Source: Comamonas sp. lk
GTDB taxonomy: Bacteria; Pseudomonadota; Gammaproteobacteria; Burkholderiales; Burkholderiaceae_C
NCBI RefSeq assembly: GCF_900564145.1
Contig: NZ_UOOB01000001.1
Coordinates: forward strand, 2,854,754-2,918,753
Reading direction: 5' to 3'
DNA: 64,000 nt
In this document: positions 52,201 through 60,607 of the stretch, one piece after another
Position numbering within the stretch: the first letter of the stretch is position 1
How the letters are laid out: every line of letters starts with the position of its first letter
Program-made: the position numbers and the translations under genes
Notes under the pieces: model-generated
What the model was told of the DNA's origin: nothing
The model's input: the letters and a program-made list of their open reading frames with translations, nothing else
The model's database searches: none

Positions 52201-52665
52201 CGGCAGCAGCACGCATTCACAGCCCTGGTGCAGCAATGACCAGGGACTAGTCTCATCTACCACATAAGCGCCCTTCGCGGCCCGGCTGCGTGCAGCGGTA
52301 ATGAATTCGCAGAGATTGCCCCAGCCTTGCAGATCGCGCGCCAGCACCACGATGCGCAGCTTGCCCCAGGCAAATTCGCTGCCATAGATCAGATGCAGAT
52401 CGCAGTCTCGCGCCGCCTCGAAAGCACGCACGGCACCGGCTACCGAGCATTCATCGGTCAGCGCCAGTGCCGCATAGCCCAGACTTTTGGCTCGGTGCAC
52501 CAGCTCGGCCGGAGATGAAGCCCCGCGCAGAAAGCTGAAGTGCGACAGGCAATGCAGCTCCGCATAGGCCAGCGGCCCCCTGCCCGCCCCCAGGGCCGTG
52601 GGCAGGGCCGGCGCTGCCGCCGGTGGCTTGGCGGGTGCATTGCGGCTTAGAACTGCAGCAGCCAT
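49249..52665 (-). CDS. dnaE2: Error-prone DNA polymerase (DnaE2/ImuC)
   Basis: 1138 residues. N-terminal PHP domain (ELHCLSHFSFLRGASSPAEL), polymerase palm with the metal-binding PPDIDVDFEH, the GRGSAANSAVCFCLGIT fingers segment, and a C-terminal OB domain (VRACGIVTVRQRPPTAKGT). It performs translesion synthesis under SOS with ImuA and ImuB. ATG 52665 lies eight bases after the imuB stop. Two stretches look foreign: residues about 168-184 (ISISACIQSAVNHFYSES region), encoded by a repeat-like element at 52115-52163, and residues about 1096-1110 (KAQSDKAPA region), encoded by 49339-49378. Both keep the reading frame. Confidence 0.93.
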   Translation of the reverse strand: MAAAVLSRNAPAKPPAAAPALPTALGAGRGPLAYAELHCLSHFSFLRGASSPAELVHRAKSLGYAALALTDECSVAGAVRAFEAARDCDLHLIYGSEFAWGKLRIVVLARDLQGWGNLCEFITAARSRAAKGAYVVDETSPWSLLHQGCECVLLPQRGLVAGFEDASDLISISACIQSAVNHFYSESLWLGVELHLAPDDSLWLQTLQQVGTALGLPLLACGDVHMHARSRKPLQDVVTAIQLGKTVGECGFALQLNAERHLRSRLRLAALYPKALLQASVRLAERCSFILNEISYQYPQESVLPGMSAGQTLAWHTWQGAAGRYPQGIPEAVRAQLQIELALIADCKYEMYFLTVHDIVRYARSVGILCQGRGSAANSAVCFCLGITAVNPVGNHLLVERFISKARSEPPDIDVDFEHARREEVIQYIYTKYGRDRAALTAVVSCWRSRGALRDVGKALGLPADLIDALAKGQYWFSEHAQAQAEKADLSQASSEASPEDGPETLPEDWVERKFKEAQVLAQDKSMTVSVSDRQLRLWVELAWQLKDRPRHLSQHVGGFVLTQDKLTRLVPVEPAAMAHRCVIQWDKDDLDVLGLLKVDVLALGMLTMLRNALTERARWRGESWGLAQIPQDDPATYAMICRADTVGTFQIESRAQMSMLPRLLPRKFYDLAVQVAIVRPGPIQGGMVHPYLLARERERRDLPLVLEKPELKKALERTLGVPIFQEQVMQIAMEAAGFSAERADALRRSMAAWKRKGGVHGFERPLIDGMVARGYRLEFAQAIFAQMLGFGEYGFPESHAISFALLAYASAWFKRHEPAIFLQALLNAQPMGFYAPAQLVQDARRHGVRVLPVDVCHSHWLCTLEAPLQTLRGVAQPQPAVRLGLNRVAYLGKAAALRIEEQRAQSPWANTEDLALRAQLSQSELQALAAADALRSLSGHRRQQMWDAAVQNDLPPLFAGVPVNEPALQLPAAREGEEIMFDYAATGLSLRRHPLALLRPKLARHGLHTAVELRNMLPGQKVRACGIVTVRQRPPTAKGTLFISLEDETGTINLVVWAQTFARWQAPLLASRLLAVEGIWQTSTAPQLDAEEYEGKQAKAQSDKAPAAHHLVVMRAKDMTRWLGRFVEVGLNSRDFH
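49339..49378. repeat. Dispersed repeat copy in the dnaE2 3' region
   Basis: AGCGGCTGGCGCTTTATCTG followed by ATTGGGCTTTAGCCTGTTTT. The first 11 bases equal the arms of the terminator hairpin at 6533-6608, and 49350-49378 nearly equals 31828-31860 in emrA. Confidence 0.6.
52115..52163. repeat. Dispersed repeat copy inside dnaE2
   Basis: On the minus strand GATTTGATATCTATAAGCGC and onward to CCATTTTT. It contains an AGCGCT-N9-AGCGCT dyad (52129-52134, 52144-52149) and the TTTGATA core of the intergenic elements. It encodes a segment that I do not expect in the DnaE2 family. Confidence 0.55.
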
Positions 52666-52672
52666 GGCCGGC

Positions 52673-54247
52673 TCACCCGTAGATGCCCTGGGCAAACCAC
52701 TGCGTACCTGCCCCGGCACCAGCTGAACTGCCCCAGCCGCTTGCCACATGAGGCCCTGGCTCTGCCGCCCGCTGGCGGTAGATCCAGACATGGCCGACCA
52801 CCTCGTTAAAGGCCACAAAATAGTCGCGCACGGCCAGGGCATCTGCCTCGCCCCACCAGCCCGACTCCAGCCGGTAAGGCCCGGCGCGCAGTTGCAGCGG
52901 CCCGTGCCAACTGGGACGGCTGCCTTGCAATGGCAAAGCCTGGGGTTCGGCCAGCAGCCATGGCGGGCACAGCGACTGCCAGCAAGTGCTCATCGCCGCC
53001 AACGGCCTGACTGCCGGCTTTTGGGGCTGCAGCCCGCTGCTGGCGCTTTGCCATTGCTGCATGGCCTCGGGCCGGTGATCGGCACAAGGCGTCACCATGC
53101 GCACGGCGTCCTCGCCCCAGCGGGCACTGATGCGCTCCACCCATTCATGCCAGGGCAAGCTGTTGTCCTGGCAGCCCTCTTTTTCTCCCGGCTGCGGCAG
53201 GCAGCTGAGCATATCGGGCGCCCAGGCCACATTTTCCAGCAGATTCAGCTCCAGCATGTCCACGGGCGCACGCCAGCGCTGCTGGGTCAGGTGTTCGCGC
53301 AGCAGGCGCTGCAGATGCGCCATGGCCTGTGCGCCCTGGGCCGGCTGGGCCGTGCGTATGCAAAGCTCGCCCCACAGCGGCAGCTCCTGGCCATCCACCC
53401 GGCGCAAATCATGGTGCCAGCGCAGTTGCAGCGCCAGCACCGCCCGGTGGCGGGCCTGCAACCAGGTTTGCAGCGCCCGCAGCAAAGGCTGAGCCGCCTG
53501 CAGCACGGCATCGGCATGGTGGGCGGGGTAGCCCAGATCATGGCGCAGGCCAAACTGCTCGGGCAGTTGCAGCCAGTTCAGCGGCTGGGGCAAGAGCCCA
53601 TAGGCTTCATCGAGCACACGCAAGGCCTTGGCACCGATGCGGCGCGACAGCCCCGCACGCGGCAAAGCGCGCACATGGCCCCAGCGCGTACAGCCCAGGC
53701 GTTGCAGCACGGCGCTGTGCTGCTGCAAAGCCGTCAAAGTCCATAAGGGGAAATCATCAGCGTCCAGAGGCGTTGTGCCTTGCCCTGTTCCCCGCCCTGT
53801 GCCCCGCTCTGCTCTCGTGCCGTTTTCGCCGCCCAGCTTCAGACGCAGCTGCGCCAGCGCCTGCCAGGCCGTGGGCCCCTCCCCCGAAGCGGGAGACTCA
53901 ACCGCCGCAGCCCCAGGCTCTGCGGCTTGAGATACGGCTTGCTGAAAAGCCTGGGCCAGCCTGTGCAGCATGGGCTCGCGCCCGCCCCACAGGCGCTGGA
54001 CGCTGCTGGTTTCCATGAGCAAAGCCTCTTCAAGCACGGCCACGCGTGGCGAGTGCTGCAGTGCCCACCAGCAGGTGCTGGCCTGCAGCGGTTGCATGGC
54101 GTTCTTTGTGGATGTCTGTGCCGATATGGCTGGCGATGCGGTTGGAGATCGGGGCGGCGATGGCGCTGCACCACCTGCCTTGTCTGGCTGCAGCGCAGCC
54201 AAAGGCCAGGCGATCCAGTGCGGGGAAGGCAATGCGGCGGCTGTCAT
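52673..54247 (-). CDS. imuB: ImuB, Y-family polymerase-like protein
   Basis: 524 residues related to DinB/UmuC polymerases but lacking the catalytic carboxylates, as ImuB does. It bridges DnaE2 to the beta clamp in the mutasome. Visible are the start MTAAALPSPHWIAWPLAALQ, the helix-hairpin region (RLGCTRWGHVRALPRAGLSR) and the C-terminal YRLESGWWGEADALAVRDYF that is characteristic of ImuB. The longer open frame upstream overlaps imuA and is not used. The spacing to imuA is 17 bases. Confidence 0.9.
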   Translation of the reverse strand: MTAAALPSPHWIAWPLAALQPDKAGGAAPSPPRSPTASPAISAQTSTKNAMQPLQASTCWWALQHSPRVAVLEEALLMETSSVQRLWGGREPMLHRLAQAFQQAVSQAAEPGAAAVESPASGEGPTAWQALAQLRLKLGGENGTRAERGTGRGTGQGTTPLDADDFPLWTLTALQQHSAVLQRLGCTRWGHVRALPRAGLSRRIGAKALRVLDEAYGLLPQPLNWLQLPEQFGLRHDLGYPAHHADAVLQAAQPLLRALQTWLQARHRAVLALQLRWHHDLRRVDGQELPLWGELCIRTAQPAQGAQAMAHLQRLLREHLTQQRWRAPVDMLELNLLENVAWAPDMLSCLPQPGEKEGCQDNSLPWHEWVERISARWGEDAVRMVTPCADHRPEAMQQWQSASSGLQPQKPAVRPLAAMSTCWQSLCPPWLLAEPQALPLQGSRPSWHGPLQLRAGPYRLESGWWGEADALAVRDYFVAFNEVVGHVWIYRQRAAEPGPHVASGWGSSAGAGAGTQWFAQGIYG

Positions 54248-54264
54248 GGCGGTTCCTCTCAGAG

Positions 54265-55179
54265 CTATGCGGCCCCGTGCAGAGAGGCCGCGACGCCGGA
54301 ATCCAGCGACTGCGCTACCCGGCCTTGCATAAGCAAAGCGGCCTCGGCACTCTGGGCGGCACGGCGGCTGGCCTGGGCTTGCAAAATGGGCGCCCAGGCC
54401 CACTTCGAAAGCGATAGCTGTATGGGCAATTCCAGTGCGGGCCCACGGCGTTTCAGTATCTGAATCTGCAGCGCGTGCAGCGTATTTTCCTGGGCGGTCT
54501 GAGGCGCTTTGTCCAGGCGCAGGCGCAAGGCCGCCGGCGTGCTTTGCTGCTGCACGCTCAACTCCTGCCACAGCCACAGCGGCCGCCCCTGGGATGCCGC
54601 AGCCCAGTGCAGGCGGCGCAAGCTGCTGGCCGGCAATGAGGGCAACCAGGCCAGCAACGCCAGCACATCCCGGCAATGCAAGGCCTGCTCGCAAGCCCAG
54701 GCCAGCTCATGCACGGGCAAGGCCGGCGGTTTGTACACGCAGCACAGTTGCTCCGGGGCAATGCCTGCAGCCTGCAGACTAGGTGCAAACGGCAGATACG
54801 GCGGCTGCATCAACACAATTTTCCGAGTTGCCAGCCTGCCGGAAGGCTGGGCTTGATCGGCTGCTTTGGCCCGCCCAGCCTGTTCCGCCAACGCAGGCAG
54901 CAGCAAAGCCCATTCGGCATGGCAGTGAGCGGCCTGCAGCACCTCGGTCAGGCCACTGGCCGGCCAGCCGCCGCCGGGCAGCTCGGCATCCAGCGCCGCA
55001 TGGCCGGTGGGCCAGGTGCTGCTGCGCTGGCTGGCATGCCAGTCCGCGCCGCGCCAGACACCGGCAATATCTTGCAGCGCATCCGCCCCCTGGTGCCTGG
55101 TACGCGCCAGATCCTCTTCGCACGCACTCCGGCCTGCGGTATTGGCAGGGTTGAGAGAGGCGCTGAGAGGCAAGGACAT
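54265..55179 (-). CDS. imuA: ImuA, RecA-like SOS mutagenesis protein
   Basis: 304 residues with a weak RecA-type fold: HAALDAELPGGGWPASGLTE is the conserved N-terminal block of ImuA, and LLPALAEQAGRA and WALLL surround the degenerate nucleotide site. It is the first gene of imuA-imuB-dnaE2 and starts 24 bases from a perfect LexA box. Works with ImuB and DnaE2 in damage-induced mutagenesis. Confidence 0.9.
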   Translation of the reverse strand: MSLPLSASLNPANTAGRSACEEDLARTRHQGADALQDIAGVWRGADWHASQRSSTWPTGHAALDAELPGGGWPASGLTEVLQAAHCHAEWALLLPALAEQAGRAKAADQAQPSGRLATRKIVLMQPPYLPFAPSLQAAGIAPEQLCCVYKPPALPVHELAWACEQALHCRDVLALLAWLPSLPASSLRRLHWAAASQGRPLWLWQELSVQQQSTPAALRLRLDKAPQTAQENTLHALQIQILKRRGPALELPIQLSLSKWAWAPILQAQASRRAAQSAEAALLMQGRVAQSLDSGVAASLHGAA

Positions 55180-55203
55180 GGGCTGAAAGTCACAAAATCA
55201 ATT

Positions 55204-55223
55204 TACTGTATAAATATACAGTA
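55204..55223. promoter_or_regulatory. LexA box of imuA-imuB-dnaE2
   Basis: TACTGTATAAATATACAGTA contains CTGT-N8-ACAG with an A/T-only centre, an ideal SOS box, 24 bases before the imuA ATG. Strong SOS induction of the cassette is expected. Confidence 0.92.
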
Positions 55224-55272
55224 AACAGACTTGATGGCAAAAACCATGACCCTGAAAGCTGCAAACCAACGA

Positions 55273-55298
55273 AAAACGCCGGCTGAAACCGGTGTTTT
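55273..55298 (-). terminator. Terminator after the HD-GYP gene
   Basis: Minus strand AAAACACCGG (55298-55289) pairs with CCGGCGTTTT (55282-55273), one G-T wobble, followed by TC after a T5 run. It isolates the HD-GYP gene from the imu promoter. Confidence 0.8.
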
Positions 55299-55319
55299 GG
55301 GGGATCAAGCTCAGAAGCC

Positions 55320-56666
55320 TCAATCCTGCGATGGAGCTTTCACCTGTATTTGCATACAGGCATCGCACCATTGGCTCACCACCGCATCCAGCGGATGGCC
55401 GGGCTCAGCCGGGGGCGGCCAGCGGCGCAGACAGGCATTGACGATGGCTTGCAGCTGCCACAAGGCCTCCCGATTGACCAATGCCAGCTCGTTCATGCCC
55501 TCCGCATCGTCCTTGAGGTAGTTGAGTACGTCCAGTTGCTGATCGGGGTGTGAGCCAGCCTCGGCCAGCTGTTTTTGCAGATGCAGCAAGCTGGTTTGTA
55601 CAAAGGAAGCGGCTTCATGGTTAACCAGATCTGGCCTGCCCTCGTCCTGCCCCGTCTGCAGCAGCTTCTCCCACATCTGAAACACCGCAGACAGCGCCGC
55701 CACGCCATGCGTGACTTCGGCCAGCAGCGGTGCCAGCGGCGTGCCGGGGCTGATTTCGTCATAAAGCAGCGGCAGCATTCGATGTACCAGCGCCAACGGA
55801 TAACGTTTGTGGTTCATGCGCAGCATCAGCGACAGGCGCTGGCCCGGCATGTGCTTGAACTTGTCAAAGAAAGCCGCCACCACTTCGGCCAACAGCAAAA
55901 TCTGCCCCATGGGCGAGATGGCATCGCCCGGCACTCCGCGCGGATAGCCGGAACCGTCCATGCGCTCATGGTGCTCCAGCACCGCCATCTCCACCGCCCG
56001 AGAATACACGCCGGCACTGCGCACTACCAACATGGCCGTGATCGAATGCGCCACCAGATGTTTGCGCTCCTCGCCGCTGAGGCGGTATGCAGCATCCGTC
56101 CAGGCCGGGTCCATATAGAGCATGCCCACATCGTGCAACAAGGCGGCAGTGGCCAGAGGCACGCATTCGCGCTCGCTCCAGCCTTCCTGCCGCGCCAGAT
56201 AAATGGCCACCAGCGCCATCTGCAGACTATGGGCAAACAATTCGGGGCGCTGCTCACGCATCACCGTGAGCTTGAAAGCGATCTGCGGCGGCAGTTCGAT
56301 GCCGCGCAGCGGAGCCAACAGCCGTTCAGTCCCGCCTTGCGATTGCACCAGGCGCTTCATCAACTCTACGGTTTCGCACTGCACCATGGCCTGGGCCTGC
56401 AGCGCCGGAATGTCCACCAGATGTTCCGTGAGTAGATGGCTATCTATGGGGTCGCGCAGCTTGTGCTGTATGAGCCTGTCATACATGCGGCTATCCATGC
56501 GCGCGCCCTTGTCTACGAGCTTGATGCCTTTGTCGGTGTAAATGGCCTCACCCGTCACCACCTTGGTGTGCTCGGCCATATCGCTAACGGCACGCAAAAA
56601 ATGCGCACCGTCTTCGTGCGGCTCCACTTGCGGCTGACTCAGCTTCTGCGCTGTGTTTTCACTCAT
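55320..56666 (-). CDS. HD-GYP domain cyclic-di-GMP phosphodiesterase
   Basis: 448 residues. The HD-GYP core is complete: ALLHDVGMLYMDP (HD), HSITAMLV, HHERMDGSGYPRG (HHExxDGSGYP) and SPMGQILLLAEVVAAFFDKF. It should hydrolyse c-di-GMP to pGpG or GMP. The N-terminal 150 residues (with IYTDKGIKLVDKGARMDSRM) are not a receiver or other common sensor domain. ATG 56666 gives MSENTAQKLSQPQVEPHEDG; 43 further open codons upstream lack character. Confidence 0.87.
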   Translation of the reverse strand: MSENTAQKLSQPQVEPHEDGAHFLRAVSDMAEHTKVVTGEAIYTDKGIKLVDKGARMDSRMYDRLIQHKLRDPIDSHLLTEHLVDIPALQAQAMVQCETVELMKRLVQSQGGTERLLAPLRGIELPPQIAFKLTVMREQRPELFAHSLQMALVAIYLARQEGWSERECVPLATAALLHDVGMLYMDPAWTDAAYRLSGEERKHLVAHSITAMLVVRSAGVYSRAVEMAVLEHHERMDGSGYPRGVPGDAISPMGQILLLAEVVAAFFDKFKHMPGQRLSLMLRMNHKRYPLALVHRMLPLLYDEISPGTPLAPLLAEVTHGVAALSAVFQMWEKLLQTGQDEGRPDLVNHEAASFVQTSLLHLQKQLAEAGSHPDQQLDVLNYLKDDAEGMNELALVNREALWQLQAIVNACLRRWPPPAEPGHPLDAVVSQWCDACMQIQVKAPSQD

Positions 56667-57313
56667 TGCAAATTTCTCGATATTCAGAGTGGCTTGTACT
56701 ACCTGGCACATCGCAGATTTACGACTGCGACAAGGCGCGAAGCAACAAGTAACGACGGCAAGGCTCAGCGTCCTCGACGAAGCAACGATAGACATGAGCC
56801 CAGTGGGGCGGTCCGGATGACCAGTCCAAGGTCAACCAGAAAGGCCACCTACAGACAACGCCTGGCGGCTTTGCATAAGCACCAGTATGGCTTGAATACG
56901 AATTCAATCCGGCTCTAGTGTTTGATTCAATACGCAAAAAGCTAGCGATCTTGAAGCCTCCAAATACCGAACAGAGCACACCAACCCACATCACCACCCG
57001 CCATCCTGCATTTTCAGATTTTATTCCAACACATTCATGCACCGGCTTCAAAATATTGCCCCAAACACCGAAAACAGAAGTAAGCCCCAACTATTTAAAT
57101 AAGCAAAACCAAGTACCTAGATGCTTGTTATTTTTTGTTACCATCATCAAGTTATTTCCGTGTCCCAGTCAAATTTTCACCGATTCTCGAGCTGTATTTT
57201 GTGTCAGGTTTTTCATACCAAAGCTCTAGCACAAAATTTTGCATTAATCTCATAGAAATCCTGATTGGCGGAAATCATATCCAATAATCAAAAAACATAG
57301 CAAAAGAGAGAAA
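56667..57313. other. AT-rich intergenic region
   Basis: About 650 bases between divergent genes, clearly richer in A and T from about 56920 on. A 103-codon ORF (56918-57229) has no ribosome site and low-complexity residues, so I reject it. The long AT-rich leader before the OmpA gene may bind nucleoid proteins or regulators. AAGAGAG gives a ribosome site for 57314. Confidence 0.4.
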
Positions 57314-59026
57314 ATGCTAGCGAAAGCAAACACTTACCATCGATTCACAAGTTTGGTGATTGCGATGTCGCTGGCAGGGTGTGCCACTACAGGCAATGGG
57401 TCTGGCGGAGTTCAAAAAGCATTGACCGACACTTTTGCCAGCGATGACCCATGTGCTAATAACGCCAGAAATATTGGAATAGCGGTTGGCGTGGTAGGCG
57501 GCATCTTGCTATCCAAAGTGCTGGACGCCAAGCTGGGCGCAGCCATCGCAGGAGCCGCCGCTGGCGCCCTGGTTGGTGGCTTGATTGGTGCGAATATCGA
57601 TCAAAAGCGCTGCGAACTATCCAAAATTGCCAAGCAATACCAGCTTGATATGGAGTTCACTCCATTAGCCGTATCCGCAGAAGCGAAAAAAGATGAGCCT
57701 TCGCAAGCATTTTCCATGACAGTGCGTGATGCACAGGGAGATTCTGCACAGTTTCTTCCCAACTCAGAACAGCTGACGCCACGCGCTAGGGAATATTTTC
57801 TGCAAATCGCAAAACAATATGCACAGACTCACCCCCCCTCCGGCGCCAAACCTGAGCAAGTCAAAGCCTGGCAAAAAACCGTTCAGCAACGCCGTTTGCT
57901 GCTGATTGGTCATACAGACGATACCGGCAACTCTCAGGGCAATGCCGATCTTTCCGAGCGCCGCGCCAAAGCCGTGGCACAGCTGCTACGCCAAAATGGC
58001 GTTCCTCAGGATCAGCTGTATTTTCAAGGTGCTGGTGAAGGATATCCGATTGCGGATAATGAAACAGAACAAGGCCGAGGTAAGAATCGGCGCGTTGAGT
58101 TTGTAGAGGTTTATAGCGACGAGGCGCTGGCTTACTACATTGAAAATCGCCGTGCCAATTACGCGCTATATCGCGCCGTGCCATCAGGATCTGCATTTAC
58201 ATCAGCGGCAGATTCAGGCGAAAGCACGGCCTTTACCCACCACAGCAAAACTGTCCAGGCTCGCCCAGTCAAAAATGCAAGACCTGCGGTAAGCACATCC
58301 GCCAAGGCTGCGGCACCTCAACACACAGCAAGCGCCAAGGCTGCGCCAGTCTCATCCGCAGCCACCAAGGAAGATGCCGTTCGCCCTACAAGCAGCATGA
58401 CGGCAGCAGCATCCCAGCAGACCGCCCCTTCCCCTGTGCTGCCCACTGGGGTGCTGGACTTTGGCGGAACTCCTTTGTCAGCCAAGACACGGTTGGTCAG
58501 CCTGGGCGCACAAACACCACCCAAGAGCGGCTTCGGTCTGCTTTCTACAGCCCATGCCAGCAATGACGCACCCTTCATCGCCCGTTGCGACAATGACCGT
58601 CCGCGCAAAATTGGCGATGTCAAAACAATGACGGGCAAAAGCTACCGCACCAGCGAGCACATGAAGGGCTTGTACGGAACCACCTGGGCGCAACAGATCA
58701 ATGGCCATCTGGTGGTGCTCAACAAGGTGGCTGTTCTGCGCGACGGCAGCTCTCCACAATCGCCAGAACTGAAGTTCTACGCCGACTATGACTCCAGCAA
58801 GTCGGCCACGGCCAAGCCGGTCTGGAGTGGCAATCCAGCAGTCAACGTCTATCAGGGCAGCAACGGCCTTCTCTACCGTGTATTTGCCAACAGCCCGCAA
58901 GGCGCGCGCTGCATGGACATTCTCTTCCCGCAGGACGGGGGCAAAAGCGCCAGCGACGGAAAGCTCATCTACGGCAATGTAGAGCAGCTGTTTGCCACGG
59001 ACTTCAAGCCTCGCCAGCAGCTCTAA
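57314..59026 (+). CDS. OmpA-domain lipoprotein with extra C-terminal domain
   Basis: 570 residues. Lipobox LAGC with Cys23; a glycine-rich hydrophobic region (GIAVGVVGGILLSKVLDAKL, then AGAAAGALVGGLIGA, residues 50-97) of the glycine-zipper type; an OmpA/MotB peptidoglycan-binding domain about 120-275 (IGHTDDTGNSQGNADLSERR, NRRVEF); a Ser/Ala-rich linker; and an unrecognised C-terminal domain about 420-565 with two Cys. It is expected in the outer membrane, bound to the wall. It is followed after 24 bases by a polytopic membrane protein and then by a vWA-like exported protein; the three probably work together. Confidence 0.8.
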   Translation: MLAKANTYHRFTSLVIAMSLAGCATTGNGSGGVQKALTDTFASDDPCANNARNIGIAVGVVGGILLSKVLDAKLGAAIAGAAAGALVGGLIGANIDQKRCELSKIAKQYQLDMEFTPLAVSAEAKKDEPSQAFSMTVRDAQGDSAQFLPNSEQLTPRAREYFLQIAKQYAQTHPPSGAKPEQVKAWQKTVQQRRLLLIGHTDDTGNSQGNADLSERRAKAVAQLLRQNGVPQDQLYFQGAGEGYPIADNETEQGRGKNRRVEFVEVYSDEALAYYIENRRANYALYRAVPSGSAFTSAADSGESTAFTHHSKTVQARPVKNARPAVSTSAKAAAPQHTASAKAAPVSSAATKEDAVRPTSSMTAAASQQTAPSPVLPTGVLDFGGTPLSAKTRLVSLGAQTPPKSGFGLLSTAHASNDAPFIARCDNDRPRKIGDVKTMTGKSYRTSEHMKGLYGTTWAQQINGHLVVLNKVAVLRDGSSPQSPELKFYADYDSSKSATAKPVWSGNPAVNVYQGSNGLLYRVFANSPQGARCMDILFPQDGGKSASDGKLIYGNVEQLFATDFKPRQQL

Positions 59027-59050
59027 ATCACCTCAAACCAAGTCATTCAC

Positions 59051-60607
59051 ATGAAAGAAATTCTGACCACTTACCCGGTGGCTGTCTGGAGCGTTGTCAG
59101 CGTGCTGCTGGCCGCCATTGTTATCTCTGCGCTGTGGGACAAAGTCAAATGGTGGTGGATGAACACCTGGTACAGCTTTCCACTGATCGGTCATGTGGCA
59201 CGTCTGTCCAAGGACGTCAGCACCGATTATCAGACAGGCGCTTTTCAGGGAGATCTGAAACTGTGCCGCGACTACAAGAAGTTCATCCAACTGCGCAACG
59301 AGCATGACTTCAACGAAAAAATCACCTACCTGACCAAGGCTGGCGACCTGGGCCGCAGCGGCACACCGGTTTTCATCTGGCTGTTGACCACCTTGCTAGT
59401 GTTCGTTGAAGCCATGGGTTTCAGCTATGTGCTGGCCGGCTATACCATCCCAGGCGCCAGCGAGAACACCCAGCAAATGGGTGCACTGGGCATCGCCTTT
59501 CTGATCTCCGTGCTGCTGGTGGCTCTGACCCACTTCGCAGGCCACGAACTGTACCGCTCCGGCAAGATCAAGCAATCGCGCCGCAGCTGGCTCGATGGCG
59601 GTCGCAAGAGCGACCTCTTTACCAAGGAAATCGCACTGGCCGAACCCCAGAGCGTGGACAATCACCTGCCCGTCTACACCCAGCTGATCAATCGCGTAGG
59701 TGCACACCCTCAATATGCGATCACGATTGCCACCGTCATTTTCGTGGCCATGGTCGCTGTGGGCGCAACCTATGTGCGCGGCAAAGTACTGGAAAAGACT
59801 CTGACACAGGAAGTCGCTGGCCTGAGTCTGAGTCTGAACACCGGCAGTGGCGGTGAACTCAAACTCGATGGACTGGTGCTGCCCACGGACGATCAGGCCC
59901 GGGTGCAGGAAAGCAAGGACAAGGTCTTGCATGACACCCAGAATCTGGATCGCGACGGCGGCTGGGGCACCTTCATCGTGCTGGCCGTGATCTTTGTGTT
60001 CCTGCAGTTCCTGGGCGTGCTGTTTGGCTACAAATGGGGTTTTGCAGGCAAACAAAGCGCGGATGCTTTCCGAGCCATAGGCAAGGGCCGGTTCACCAGC
60101 TATGAAGATGTGCGAGCGCATTACCGCAATGTGGCCGATGCCGCACAAGCCCAGCTGAGCAGCCTGGACCAGCGCCGCCAGGAAAGCGGCCGCAGCGGCA
60201 CCAGCAGCGCCGCACAAGCGAACAAGATGAGTTTCAAGGAGTTCATGGACCGCGAGCGCAGTGAAGATGTGCGCGACCTCAACAGCCAGCACCAGCACAC
60301 GCAGGCATACACAGCCTCTCCGACAGCGGCTCAGGCACCGACTGTGCCAGCATCAGCGCCAGTGGTAGCTCCCACAACAACCACTGTCGTCGCACCTGGC
60401 TCTGCGGCCATCACCGCGCCTGTGCTCACAGAAATTGCCACCGCATCCACACCCGCCTTGAGCACGGTGGTCGTGCCAGCCGAATCTGAAGACGATGAAC
60501 TGGCCCGCCTGGAACGTCAACTGGCCGAGCGCAAGGACGCCCAGCGCCGAGCCAAGATTGAGCAGATGAAAAAGGAACTGGCCAATCTCGAAGGGGAACA
60601 GTCATGA
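59051..60607 (+). CDS. Polytopic membrane protein with long coiled-coil tail
   Basis: 518 residues. Hydrophobic segments lie near 10-30, 105-130, 145-170, 220-243 and 310-335. Residues 340-410 are charged, 410-475 are Ala/Pro/Thr-rich and 480-517 form a basic coiled coil (DDELARLERQLAERKDAQRR). No known family is recognised; MotA/TolQ-type proton-channel motifs are not evident. Its stop overlaps the next start (ATGA), so it is translationally coupled to the vWA-like gene. Confidence 0.75.
   Translation: MKEILTTYPVAVWSVVSVLLAAIVISALWDKVKWWWMNTWYSFPLIGHVARLSKDVSTDYQTGAFQGDLKLCRDYKKFIQLRNEHDFNEKITYLTKAGDLGRSGTPVFIWLLTTLLVFVEAMGFSYVLAGYTIPGASENTQQMGALGIAFLISVLLVALTHFAGHELYRSGKIKQSRRSWLDGGRKSDLFTKEIALAEPQSVDNHLPVYTQLINRVGAHPQYAITIATVIFVAMVAVGATYVRGKVLEKTLTQEVAGLSLSLNTGSGGELKLDGLVLPTDDQARVQESKDKVLHDTQNLDRDGGWGTFIVLAVIFVFLQFLGVLFGYKWGFAGKQSADAFRAIGKGRFTSYEDVRAHYRNVADAAQAQLSSLDQRRQESGRSGTSSAAQANKMSFKEFMDRERSEDVRDLNSQHQHTQAYTASPTAAQAPTVPASAPVVAPTTTTVVAPGSAAITAPVLTEIATASTPALSTVVVPAESEDDELARLERQLAERKDAQRRAKIEQMKKELANLEGEQS

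Noticed and set aside
56918..57229. 103-codon ORF in the AT-rich gap
   Set aside because: No ribosome site, no recognisable sequence, and AT-rich composition favours chance open frames.
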